From contig JAMCWB010000071.1 in NCBI GenBank assembly GCA_023475025.1, positions 1-45,087 on the forward strand: a DNA stretch of 45,087 nt, read 5' to 3'. This DNA comes from Gammaproteobacteria bacterium (GTDB taxonomy: Bacteria > Pseudomonadota > Gammaproteobacteria > Pseudomonadales > Pseudomonadaceae). Shown in pieces: positions 1 through 7,622 of this stretch. The position numbers and the translations under genes were made by a program. Below the pieces are notes generated by a model. That model ran no database searches, had not been told where the DNA came from, and was given only the letters and a program-made list of their open reading frames with translations. How positions within the stretch are numbered: the stretch's first letter is position 1; every line of letters begins with the position of its first letter.

Positions 1-1
1 C

Positions 2-979
2 GCCAGCTTTGTTCCCGCCGCACTGGGCCTGGACAGCGAGCGAGTCAGCCTGAACTTCATGCCGGAGTTCTGGATTGCCGGTGAAAACGCCGGCCTGCTG
101 TTCCCCGCCTTTACCGGCACCACCCTGGCATTGCTCGCGCGCTGGGATGCGCTGGCCTTTATGCAGGCGGTGCAGCATTACCAGGTCAGGCATACCGGTC
201 TGCTGGTCGACAGCGCCGCTGAAATCCTCGACCACCCACGGGTTGGCGAATTCGACTTCAGCTCCCTGCAGATCACCAGTTGCGTGTCCTTTATCAAGAA
301 GCTGACTCCAGAATATCGCCGTCGCTGGCGTGAACTGACCGGCTGCACGCTGTTTGAAACCAGCTTTGGCATGACTGAAACCCACACCTGCGATACCTTC
401 ACTGCTGGTCTGCAGAACGACGATTTTGACCTCAAGTCGGCGCCGACCTTCGTCGGTCTGCCGGTGCCGGGCACCGAGTTCAAGGTCTGCAGTTTCGAAA
501 CCGGAGAACTGCTGCCGCTGGGCGAGGAAGGTGAGCTGTGCCTGCGCAGCCCCTCCCTGCTCAAGGGTTACTGGAACAAACCCGAGGCCAGCTCTGATGC
601 CCTCAAAGACGGTTGGCTGCATACCGGTGACAGCGGCGTGATTACCGAACAGGGCTTTATCCGCTATCTGGGTCGGCGCAAGGAAATGCTCAAGGTCAAT
701 GGCATGAGCGTCTTCCCCAGCGAACTGGAAGCCCTGCTGGGCCAGCACCCGCAACTGCTGGCCTCTGCGGTGATCGGTCGCCCGGACGAGAAAAAGGGCG
801 AAATACCGGTGGCCTTTGTAGTGGCCAAACCCGGCAGCGGACTGGATGCCAACAGCCTGACTGGCTGGTGCAAGGAGGCCATGGCGGTGTACAAGATTCC
901 GGAGTTTCGCCTGGTCGAGTCACTACCGATGACGGCAACCGGCAAGGTGAAAAAGAATGAACTGAAGGAATTGCTGTGA
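2..979 (+). CDS. AMP-dependent acyl-CoA synthetase/ligase, 3' part (5' end outside window)
   Basis: Activates a carboxylic acid to an acyl-adenylate and then to a thioester, as in the ANL superfamily. The reading frame is open to the left edge, so the N-terminal ATP-binding part is missing; the first in-frame ATG (59) is internal. Visible motifs, in order: FGMTE (adenine-binding A5-like), the stretch around GWLHTGDSG with the ribose-binding Asp, GRRKEMLKVNG at the hinge, and near the C terminus TATGKVKK, whose lysine matches the catalytic A10 lysine. About 325 residues are present, against roughly 500-560 for the family. The stop TGA ends at 979. A carboxylase gene follows 221 nt downstream on the same strand, suggesting an activate-then-carboxylate pairing, although a large palindrome lies between them. 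The acyl substrate cannot be told from the sequence. Confidence 0.9.
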   Translation, partial: ASFVPAALGLDSERVSLNFMPEFWIAGENAGLLFPAFTGTTLALLARWDALAFMQAVQHYQVRHTGLLVDSAAEILDHPRVGEFDFSSLQITSCVSFIKKLTPEYRRRWRELTGCTLFETSFGMTETHTCDTFTAGLQNDDFDLKSAPTFVGLPVPGTEFKVCSFETGELLPLGEEGELCLRSPSLLKGYWNKPEASSDALKDGWLHTGDSGVITEQGFIRYLGRRKEMLKVNGMSVFPSELEALLGQHPQLLASAVIGRPDEKKGEIPVAFVVAKPGSGLDANSLTGWCKEAMAVYKIPEFRLVESLPMTATGKVKKNELKELL

Positions 980-1003
980 TGCGCCACAACCTCCGTGCCA
1001 GCT

Positions 1004-1108
1004 AGCCCTTGGCGCCACCTGCTGTGGACACGCCGTAAACCCATCCCTGGGGGCTCGACTATGCCCGTCCAGGGCATAGACGGTCCACAGCAGGTGGCGC
1101 CAAGGGCT
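1004..1108. repeat. 105-nt intergenic palindromic element
   Basis: A perfect 25-26 bp inverted repeat has its left arm at 1004-1029 (beginning AGCCCTTGGCGCC) and its right arm at 1083-1108. It encloses a 53-nt centre that itself contains a 7-bp stem (1060-1066 with 1072-1078, loop GTCCA). The compact ends with a structured centre look like a dispersed non-coding palindromic repeat rather than a simple terminator, and no T-run follows. It lies between the acyl-CoA ligase stop and the carboxylase start. I see only one copy in this window. It could still stop or attenuate ligase transcription. Confidence 0.85.
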
Positions 1109-1200
1109 GCATTATTGATCTGTGCCAGCAACACCATAAACCCAGTTGCGCTCTCAAGAATAACTACGCGCAACAAACAGAAGCCAGCAGGACAGGATTC

Positions 1201-4200
1201 ATGCCCATCACCAAACTACTGATCGCCAACCGTGGCGAAATCGCCATCCGCCTGGCCCGCGCGGCCGCCGAACTGGATATCCCCAGCGTCGCGGTATATG
1301 CCGAGGATGATGCCACCTCGCTGCACCGGCACAAGGCTGACCGGGCGATTGCCCTCAAGGGCCGTGGCGCCAGCGCCTATCTGGATGCCAGCCAGTTGCT
1401 GCGCATTGCCTACGAAGAGGGCTGCGACGCCATCCACCCCGGTTACGGCTTTCTCAGCGAAAACGCCGCCTTCGCCGCGCAATGTGAAGATGCCGGGATT
1501 CGCTTTGTCGGCCCCAGCGCCACGGTACTGGAACGCTTTGGCGACAAGGCCAGCGCTCGCGCGCTGGCACTGGAGCTCGGGATTCCGCTGGTGCAAGGCA
1601 CCAATGAGCCGACCTCACTGGAGCAAGCCCACGCCTTTATGCAGCAACTGGGACCGGGGGCAGCAGTCATGCTCAAGGCACTGGCCGGTGGCGGTGGCCG
1701 GGGCATGCGTGCGGTACTGGACCCCGCTGAACTGGATGAAGCCTATGCGCGCTGTCAGTCCGAGGCCAAGGCCGCCTTTGGCAGCGATGCGCTGTATATC
1801 GAACGACTGATCCGCCGTGCCCGGCATATCGAAGTGCAGATTATCGGCGATGGCCGTGAAGTGGCGCATGTGTGGGAGCGTGACTGCACCCTGCAGCGGC
1901 GCAATCAGAAGCTGCTGGAAATCGCCCCGGCACCGGGGCTCGACCCGGCGCTGCGCGAGCAGCTATTGCAGGCTGCGCTGACCCTTACCGGCGCGGTTGG
2001 CTATCGCGGCCTGTGCACGGTCGAGTTTCTGCTCGATGAGGACAGCGGTGACTTTGTCTTTATGGAAGCCAACCCGCGCATTCAGGTCGAGCACACGGTC
2101 ACCGAAGCGGTCACCGGGCTGGACCTTGCGCAGGTCCAGCTGCGTCTGGCTGCCGGTGCCAGCCTGGCTGAACTGGGTCTGACCCAGGACCGGATACCAG
2201 CACCGCGCGGCTACGCCGTTCAGCTGCGGATCAATCTGGAAAGCATGGCCAGCGACGGCAGCGCCCGGCCGGCCGGCGGCACCCTGAGTGCCTATGAGCC
2301 GCCCAGTGGCGCCGGTATCCGCGTCGATGGCTATGGCTACAGCGGCTATACCACCAGCCCCAGCTTTGATTCGCTGCTGGCCAAGCTTATCGTGCAGGCC
2401 GCAGCCGACTACCCACAGGTGCTCAAACGCGCCTACCGCGCGCTATGCGAATTCCGCCTGGAAGGCGTGGCCAGCAACCTGCACTTTCTGCAGAACCTGT
2501 TGCAGCATCCGGCGGTGCAGGCCAATCAGGTCAGCACCGGCTTTATCGAAGCCGAAGCAGCTAGCCTGGTCGGCGCCGGCAGCCATGCCCATCCGCACCT
2601 GTATGCCAAGGGAGCGGCCACCAGCCAGACCCAGCGCCAAGCGGAGATCGACGCCCCGGCCGGCACCGAACCGCTGAACACCCCGGTGCAGGGTGTGCTG
2701 GTCAGCCTGGATGTGCAGGTAGGCGATGCCGTCGCTGCTGGCCAGCAGGTCGCGGTGATGGAAGCGATGAAGATGGAGTTCGTGGTCAAGGCAGCCCATA
2801 GCGGGATAGTTCGCGCTCTGGCGGCCGCCCCTGGCGATAACCTGTTCGAGAGCAGCCCCCTGCTGTTTCTGGAACCCGCCGACGTCAGCGCCGAAGGCGT
2901 GGTCACCGAGGAAAGTATCGATCTGGCACATATCCGCGCCGACCTGCGTGATGTACTGGAGCGCCAGGCCGACCTGAGCGATGAGCGCCGCCCCGAGGCG
3001 GTGGCCAAACGGCGCAAGACCGGCCAGCGCACCGCCCGCGAGAACCTCGCCGACCTGCTGGATGAGGGCAGCTTTATGGAATACGGCGGCTTTGCCCTGG
3101 CCGCCCAGCGCACCCGCCGCACGCATGAGGAACTGCTCAAGCTGAGCCCGGCGGATGGGCTGATTACCGGCATAGGCACGGTCAACGCCGCGCAGTTTGG
3201 CGCCGAGAAAGCCCGCTGCATGGCCATGAGTTACGACTACACGGTGTTCGCCGGCACCCAGGGGGTGACCAACCACAAGAAAACCGACCGCATGCTCGAA
3301 CTGGCCGAGCAATGGCGACTGCCGCTGGTGTTCTTTACCGAAGGCGGCGGCGGGCGCCCCGGCGATATCGACAAGGTCGGCGTGGCCGGACTCGACTGCA
3401 CCACCTTTATGCGCATGGCCCGGCTCAGCGGTCAGGTGCCGCTGGTCGGTGTGGTCTCCGGACGCTGCTTTGCCGGTAACGCCGCGCTGCTCGGCTGCTG
3501 TGACGTGATTATCGCCACCGAGAACGCGACCATCGGCATGGCCGGCCCGGCGATGATCGAAGGCGGTGGGCTGGGTCGCTTTACCCCGGAACAGGTCGGT
3601 CCGACCAGCATGCAGGGCCCCAACGGGGTGATCGACGTACTGGTCAAGGATGAAGTCGAGGCCACCCGGGTCGCCAAACAATATCTGGGTTATTTCCAGG
3701 GCGACCTGCCCGGCGGCGAGTGCGCCGACCAGCGTCTGCTGCGCCACCTGATCCCGGAAAACCGCCTGCGCGTCTATGACATCCGCGAGGTGATCGAGAC
3801 CCTGGCTGATACCGGCTCGGTGCTGGAGCTGCGTCGCCAGTTCGCCCCCGGCCTGATTACCGCGTTGATCCGTATCAACGGCAAGGCCTTTGGCCTGATC
3901 GCCAACAACCCCATGCACCTCGGCGGCGCCATCGATGCCGTAGCTGGCGACAAGGCTGCACGCTTTATGCAGCTGTGTCAGGCCCATGGTCTGCCGATGG
4001 TGTCGCTGTGTGACACCCCCGGCTTTATGGTCGGCCCGGACGCCGAGCAGCAGGCCACGGTACGGCATGTCTCGCGCATGTTCGTTACCGCCGCCAGCCT
4101 GAAGATTCCGTTCTTTACCGTGGTGCTGCGCAAGGGCTACGGTCTGGGCGCGCAGGCCATGGCCGCCGGCAGCTTCCATGCCCCCATGTTCACCATCGGC

Positions 4201-4485
4201 TGGCCGAGCAGCGAATTCGGCGCCATGGGTCTGGAAGGTGCAGTGCGGCTGGGTTATGCCAAGGAGCTGGCGGCGCTCGAAGATCCGGCCGAACAGCAGG
4301 CGCTGTTCGACAAGCTGGTCGCCGAGCTGTATCAGCGTGGCAAGGGCCTGAGTATGGCCAGCTTCCTCGAGATTGACTCGGTGATCGACCCACTGGAAAC
4401 CCGCGACTGGCTGCTGCGCGGTCTCAGTTCGGCGCCGCCGGAATCGCTGGAGCGCGGCCTGCGGCCCTTTGTCGATACCTGGTAA
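1201..4485 (+). CDS. Single-chain biotin-dependent acyl-CoA carboxylase (BC-BCCP-CT fusion)
   Basis: A 1094-residue cytoplasmic enzyme that would carboxylate biotin with ATP and bicarbonate and pass the carboxyl group to an acyl-CoA. The biotin carboxylase domain covers about residues 1-450: N-terminal ANRGEIAIR, the ATP-grasp glycine loop AGGGGRGM, RDCTLQRRNQK and EANPRIQVEHTVTE. The biotinyl domain has EAMKM with the biotin lysine at K524. The carboxyltransferase domain (about 570-1094) has GGGGRPGD and GRCFAGNAALLG, as in propionyl/methylcrotonyl-CoA carboxylase-type CT domains. It lacks the aldolase-type CT of pyruvate carboxylase, so the frequent label pyruvate carboxylase for such proteins would be wrong. 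Long-chain acyl-CoA carboxylases are known single-chain relatives. ATG at 1201 follows a CAGGACAGG Shine-Dalgarno region. Likely partner: the upstream acyl-CoA ligase. Confidence 0.92.
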   Translation: MPITKLLIANRGEIAIRLARAAAELDIPSVAVYAEDDATSLHRHKADRAIALKGRGASAYLDASQLLRIAYEEGCDAIHPGYGFLSENAAFAAQCEDAGIRFVGPSATVLERFGDKASARALALELGIPLVQGTNEPTSLEQAHAFMQQLGPGAAVMLKALAGGGGRGMRAVLDPAELDEAYARCQSEAKAAFGSDALYIERLIRRARHIEVQIIGDGREVAHVWERDCTLQRRNQKLLEIAPAPGLDPALREQLLQAALTLTGAVGYRGLCTVEFLLDEDSGDFVFMEANPRIQVEHTVTEAVTGLDLAQVQLRLAAGASLAELGLTQDRIPAPRGYAVQLRINLESMASDGSARPAGGTLSAYEPPSGAGIRVDGYGYSGYTTSPSFDSLLAKLIVQAAADYPQVLKRAYRALCEFRLEGVASNLHFLQNLLQHPAVQANQVSTGFIEAEAASLVGAGSHAHPHLYAKGAATSQTQRQAEIDAPAGTEPLNTPVQGVLVSLDVQVGDAVAAGQQVAVMEAMKMEFVVKAAHSGIVRALAAAPGDNLFESSPLLFLEPADVSAEGVVTEESIDLAHIRADLRDVLERQADLSDERRPEAVAKRRKTGQRTARENLADLLDEGSFMEYGGFALAAQRTRRTHEELLKLSPADGLITGIGTVNAAQFGAEKARCMAMSYDYTVFAGTQGVTNHKKTDRMLELAEQWRLPLVFFTEGGGGRPGDIDKVGVAGLDCTTFMRMARLSGQVPLVGVVSGRCFAGNAALLGCCDVIIATENATIGMAGPAMIEGGGLGRFTPEQVGPTSMQGPNGVIDVLVKDEVEATRVAKQYLGYFQGDLPGGECADQRLLRHLIPENRLRVYDIREVIETLADTGSVLELRRQFAPGLITALIRINGKAFGLIANNPMHLGGAIDAVAGDKAARFMQLCQAHGLPMVSLCDTPGFMVGPDAEQQATVRHVSRMFVTAASLKIPFFTVVLRKGYGLGAQAMAAGSFHAPMFTIGWPSSEFGAMGLEGAVRLGYAKELAALEDPAEQQALFDKLVAELYQRGKGLSMASFLEIDSVIDPLETRDWLLRGLSSAPPESLERGLRPFVDTW

Positions 4486-4491
4486 GTTGCC

Positions 4492-4516
4492 GGGGTGAGC
4501 CCAACCGGCTCACCCC
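4492..4516. terminator. Convergent-gene hairpin
   Basis: A perfect 10-bp stem (GGGGTGAGCC, 5-nt loop CAACC, complementary arm) lies 6 nt after the carboxylase stop and spans the last codons and stop of the convergent lrgB-like gene. There is no T-run on either side, so intrinsic termination is uncertain; it may instead protect the 3' ends. Confidence 0.5.
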
Positions 4517-5235
4517 AACCAGAACAGCCACAGGGTCACCCCGAGCGGCAGCAGCAGTGCGGTCAGAATACCCATCAGGCTCATGCCCAGCGCGGCAAAG
4601 GCGCCCGCTTCTTCGCTTTCCTCCATCGCTCGCGCTGTGCCTACCGCATGCGCGCACATCCCCATGGCCAGCCCCCAGGCTGCCGGATGGGTAATCCGGC
4701 ACAGCTTGAGCAATCCCGGCCCGATCAGCGTGGCAATAATCGCAGTGAACATGACAAAGACTGCCGCCAGAGCGGCCACACCGCCAATCTGCTCGGCTAC
4801 CAGCATGGCAATCGGCGAAGTCACTGACTTGGGCGCCAGGGTCAGAATCAGCATCGGGTTCAAGCCGAACAGCCAGGCCAGAAGCAGGGTGCTGACTGTA
4901 GCAAAGCCACCACCGAGCAACAGCGTCAGCATTACTGGCCAGAAGAATTGGCGGATACGGCGTAAATTCAGATACAGCGGTACTGCTAGGGCAACGGTTG
5001 CCGGCCCCAGCAGGATAAGTAACGGGTTCACTGCAGCCCGGTAATGCTCAAAATTAACCCCGAGCAGCCAGAGCAAAGCAATAATCAGGCTGATCGACAG
5101 CAATACCGGATGCAGAATGGCCAGTTTGCTGCGCTCATACAAGGCCACGCCGAATTGATAGGCCGCCAGGGTAACGCCAAGCCAGAACCAGGGGTGCTCG
5201 ATAATCGCCTGCCAGGCCAGTGCCAGCTCAGTCAT
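4510..5235 (-). CDS. LrgB/CidB-family inner-membrane protein
   Basis: A 241-residue, very hydrophobic protein with about seven predicted membrane segments and the LrgB-family stretch LTLAPKSVTSPIAMLVAEQI at about 130-150. Members (LrgB, CidB, YohK) work with a small LrgA/CidA partner. They have been linked to control of murein hydrolase activity and holin-like behaviour, and some family members export metabolites such as glycolate or pyruvate. The start used is the ATG at 5235 (MTELALAWQ), which overlaps the lrgA-like stop by 8 nt (ATGACTGA), indicating translational coupling. The longer open frame to 5310 lies inside the partner gene. No regulator gene of the LytTR or LysR type is next to the pair. 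Confidence 0.88.
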   Translation of the reverse strand: MTELALAWQAIIEHPWFWLGVTLAAYQFGVALYERSKLAILHPVLLSISLIIALLWLLGVNFEHYRAAVNPLLILLGPATVALAVPLYLNLRRIRQFFWPVMLTLLLGGGFATVSTLLLAWLFGLNPMLILTLAPKSVTSPIAMLVAEQIGGVAALAAVFVMFTAIIATLIGPGLLKLCRITHPAAWGLAMGMCAHAVGTARAMEESEEAGAFAALGMSLMGILTALLLPLGVTLWLFWLG

Positions 5236-5593
5236 TGTTGTGCTCCGCTGCCGAGCGATGCGCCAGCAAACGCTGTAACAACCAACCGCACAGGGGCAAG
5301 GCGAGAGCAAAGGAAATCACCAGGGTCAGCAAGATGCCCAGGCCGAAGGTGCGCATTTCAGCGCCATAGGCCATGACGCCGACAGCCGGTGGTACCAGTA
5401 TCAAGGGCAGGTAGGTCAACAAACTGCCCGCTGCCTGTTCGACCGGAGCGGGCACCTCCCCGCGCAACAACAAAAAACCCAGCAGCAGAACCATGCCGAT
5501 AATCGGACCCGGCAAAAAGGGTAACAGCAGGATATTCAGCCCGGAGCCCAGCAACTGGAACAGGATCAACCAGGTCAGACCGCGTAATAGCAT
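5228..5593 (-). CDS. LrgA/CidA-family holin-like membrane protein
   Basis: A 121-residue protein with four hydrophobic segments and the family signature LPFLPGPIIGMVLLLGFLLL near residues 25-45. It is the small partner of the LrgB-like protein, which it precedes with an 8-nt overlap. ATG 5593 (MLLRGLTW) gives the usual family length of about 120. The open frame continues upstream to 5728, but the 45 extra residues are polar and Cys/Trp-rich and unlike the family, so I reject that start. The Shine-Dalgarno region before 5593 is weak. Confidence 0.85.
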   Translation of the reverse strand: MLLRGLTWLILFQLLGSGLNILLLPFLPGPIIGMVLLLGFLLLRGEVPAPVEQAAGSLLTYLPLILVPPAVGVMAYGAEMRTFGLGILLTLVISFALALPLCGWLLQRLLAHRSAAEHNND

Positions 5594-5770
5594 GAGGCAC
5601 GCTCTCGGCACAGCAAAAACCCAAGCATACCACCGGGAAGCCAGTGGCTCATTGCCTGTGCAAATGTAACATGGCTGGAAATACAGCTCTCCCTGAGCCT
5701 GACCAATCCAGTTCGCCGGCATCGTCAAAACGACTAGTGCATTCGATAGGCGACGGGGAGGTCCCGCCGT

Positions 5771-6409
5771 TCAGTTAACCAGTGACTGACAGCTACTCGT
5801 ATCAACCAGCAGTTGCTCAACCTTATCCAGCTCGGCAGCCACTGCCCGCGCCAGCTCCTGATAGACCTGTTCCAGCGCCGATGCCGGCGTACGCAGCAAG
5901 CGCCCCAGGGGCAGCAAGCGGCGTAACTGCTGCAAGTCAGCCCGGCAGATATCCGCCATACCCGGGTATTGCAGCTTGATAATCACCGCCTGCCCATCAA
6001 GCGTCTGCGCCCGGTGCACCTGCCCCAGCGAGGCCGCGGCAAAGGGCTCTGGGTCTATCCGGGCAAAGTGCGCGCGCCAGCCTCCTGCATAGGCATCATC
6101 GAGTACTTGCTCAAAGGCCGCAAAGGGCAAGGCCGGCACCTGCGATTGCAGCTGACTCAGCGCCTGGCAAATCGGCGCCGGCAATACCGACTCCCACTGC
6201 GCTGCCATCTGCCCGAGCTTGAGCACCGGCCCCTTCATCTCCCCTAACACATCCCGCAATACATCAGCCGCCGGTTGCCAGTCCATTGCCGCCAATCCCG
6301 GTAGCATGCGCTGACGCAACAAACCACCGGCAACCCGAGCACTGCTGGTGCCCAGTTGCCAGAAACGGCCCAGGGCTGAGCGGCGGGGAGTCTTGCGCGA
6401 TAGAGGCAT
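5771..6409 (-). CDS. Truncated ABC1/UbiB-type atypical kinase (probable remnant)
   Basis: A 212-residue N-terminal fragment of an ABC1 (ADCK/UbiB) family protein-kinase-like protein. It shows the KxGQ signature in VLKLGQMAAQ, the alanine-rich loop of AAASLGQVHRAQ and the ATP-binding lysine in VIIKLQYPG. Full-length relatives have about 430-550 residues and continue into a C-lobe with catalytic and metal-binding Asp residues. Here homology stops after ARAVAAELD, the protein ends about 17 residues later, and only 177 nt remain before lrgA. The C-lobe is therefore absent and the protein cannot be a normal kinase. Start ATG 6409 (MPLSRKTPRR) is preferred over the longer, Cys-rich frame to 6484. 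It is divergent from the mrp operon. It is either a decaying pseudogene or a fragment kept for another role. Confidence 0.75.
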   Translation of the reverse strand: MPLSRKTPRRSALGRFWQLGTSSARVAGGLLRQRMLPGLAAMDWQPAADVLRDVLGEMKGPVLKLGQMAAQWESVLPAPICQALSQLQSQVPALPFAAFEQVLDDAYAGGWRAHFARIDPEPFAAASLGQVHRAQTLDGQAVIIKLQYPGMADICRADLQQLRRLLPLGRLLRTPASALEQVYQELARAVAAELDKVEQLLVDTSSCQSLVN

Positions 6410-6511
6410 AGGGTCAGGCTCTGGTTTGGAGTATTCCCAGCATGCGCAGGCCTGGCACAGACAACAACTGCCAATGGTAAACAAAAGTGACGACCACGCG
6501 GGCGCCGGTAA

Positions 6512-6540
6512 TTGAGTCGACGCGGCGTTTTACCTACTAT
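6512..6540 (+). promoter_or_regulatory. Sigma70-type promoter of the mrp operon
   Basis: TTGAGT (6512-6517), an optimal 17-nt spacer and TACTAT (6535-6540), placed 29 nt before the GTG start of mrpE on the same strand. It sits in the divergent gap with the truncated kinase gene. Confidence 0.65.
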
Positions 6541-6569
6541 GGTCAGCCAACAGAGCAACAGGAATCGCC

Positions 6570-7076
6570 GTGACACTCGCCACCCGACCTCGCACAGCCT
6601 TCAGCCTGAAGTTACGCAACAGCCCCTTCTGGTTACTGTTGCACACCGGGCTGTGGACGCTACTCAGCGGTGGCAGTGGCTGGTATCTGGGCTTGCCGGT
6701 GATTGCAGCGGCAACCCTGTTGTCCTGCTGGCTGCAAGCCACGCCCTGGCATTTGCGCCTGGCCCGTGTACCCGCCTTGCTCTGCTTCTTCTGTTATGAA
6801 TTGCTGCTCGGTGGCTGGGATGTCGCCCGCCGCGCACTGCATCCGCGCATGCCACTGGACCCCGCCTGGGTCCGGTATGAACTGCAAACCCCCAACCCAC
6901 AGGTCCATCTGTTGCTGTCAGTCATTGTCGGGCTGATGCCGGGCTCGCTGCCGTCGCGCCTCAATAAGGGTGTCTTGCACCTGCATGTGCTGGATCAACG
7001 GCAACCCTGGGCGGCCACCGTAACCCGCATGGAGCACTTGCTGGCGGCGGTGCTGCCTGAGGTAGAGTGCCGATGA
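6570..7076 (+). CDS. mrpE: Mrp-type Na+/H+ antiporter subunit E
   Basis: A 168-residue membrane protein of the MnhE/MrpE family, a small accessory subunit of the multi-subunit Mrp cation/proton antiporter. It has N-terminal hydrophobic helices (FWLLLHTGLWTLLSGG, then GLPVIAAATLLSCWL) and the family region around VHLLLSVIVGLMPGSLPSR. The GTG start at 6570 has AGGAA about 6 nt upstream. It is the first gene of eight in an operon with almost no spacing; its stop overlaps mrpF by ATGA. Gene order with E first is not the canonical ABCDEFG order. Confidence 0.88.
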   Translation: MTLATRPRTAFSLKLRNSPFWLLLHTGLWTLLSGGSGWYLGLPVIAAATLLSCWLQATPWHLRLARVPALLCFFCYELLLGGWDVARRALHPRMPLDPAWVRYELQTPNPQVHLLLSVIVGLMPGSLPSRLNKGVLHLHVLDQRQPWAATVTRMEHLLAAVLPEVECR

Positions 7077-7321
7077 TGTGGCTGGCCATCGTTCTGTTGC
7101 TGAGCATCCTGGCCGGACTCTGGCGCATCTGGCGTGGCCCCACCCGGGCCGACCGCCTGTTGGCGGTGCAGCTGTTTGGCACCAGCGGCGCAGCGGTACT
7201 CATGCTGCTGGCACATACCCAGCGCCAGCCACCGCTGCTGGATGCTGCCCTGGTACTCGCTCTGCTCGCCGCGGTGCTGTCGATTGCACTGGTGCAACTG
7301 CTGCGGAGGCGCAATGACTGA
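7073..7321 (+). CDS. mrpF: Mrp-type antiporter subunit F
   Basis: An 82-residue, three-helix subunit of the MrpF/MnhF family, recognised by RIWRGPTRADRLLAVQLFGT, the cytoplasmic loop typical of the family (RGPT.ADR). The start is ATG 7073, which overlaps the mrpE stop by 4 nt; ATG 7076 is an equally possible neighbour. It ends with an 8-nt overlap (ATGACTGA) with mrpG. It is an accessory membrane subunit of the antiporter complex. Confidence 0.88.
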   Translation: MMWLAIVLLLSILAGLWRIWRGPTRADRLLAVQLFGTSGAAVLMLLAHTQRQPPLLDAALVLALLAAVLSIALVQLLRRRND

Positions 7322-7622
7322 CTGGCTGTTGTGGCTAAGCTGGCCTTTTCTTCTCGCCAGTCTGTTCTTCTTTATTGCCGGCACTGTCGGCTTGTTGCGC
7401 TTTCCGGATATCTACAGCCGCCTGCATGCGGTGACCAAAGCCGACACACTGGGCCTCGGGCTCCTGTCCATCGGCCTGTCACTGCGCAGTGACAACTGGC
7501 AGGCTATCACCCTGATGCTGCTGATCTGGCTGCTGGTGATGGCTTCCGGGGCGACTGCCTGTCAGCTGCTGGCGCGCTATCAGCAGGATCTGACTGAGGA
7601 GGATGTCAGTGGCCGCGGCTGA
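7314..7622 (+). CDS. mrpG: Mrp-type antiporter subunit G
   Basis: A 102-residue subunit of the MrpG/MnhG family with three membrane helices and the hallmark GTVGLLRFPDIYSRLHAVTKADTLG between about residues 20 and 45. ATG 7314 overlaps the mrpF stop by 8 nt. The long upstream extension of this frame lies inside mrpF and is not used. The downstream subunit starts inside its 3' end, consistent with coupled translation. Confidence 0.9.
   Translation: MTDWLLWLSWPFLLASLFFFIAGTVGLLRFPDIYSRLHAVTKADTLGLGLLSIGLSLRSDNWQAITLMLLIWLLVMASGATACQLLARYQQDLTEEDVSGRG

Noticed and set aside
2443..4179. 578-codon minus-strand frame inside the carboxylase gene
   Set aside because: It is antisense to the BCCP and CT domains, which carry conserved motifs; the shadow protein has no recognisable family.
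1201..4485. Annotation as pyruvate carboxylase
   Set aside because: The C-terminal half is an acyl-CoA carboxyltransferase (crotonase-like CT), not the aldolase-type CT domain of pyruvate carboxylase, and the BCCP lies in the middle rather than at the end.
5594..5728. N-terminal extension of the lrgA-like protein
   Set aside because: The extra 45 residues do not resemble the family, and the ATG at 5593 gives the normal length of about 121.
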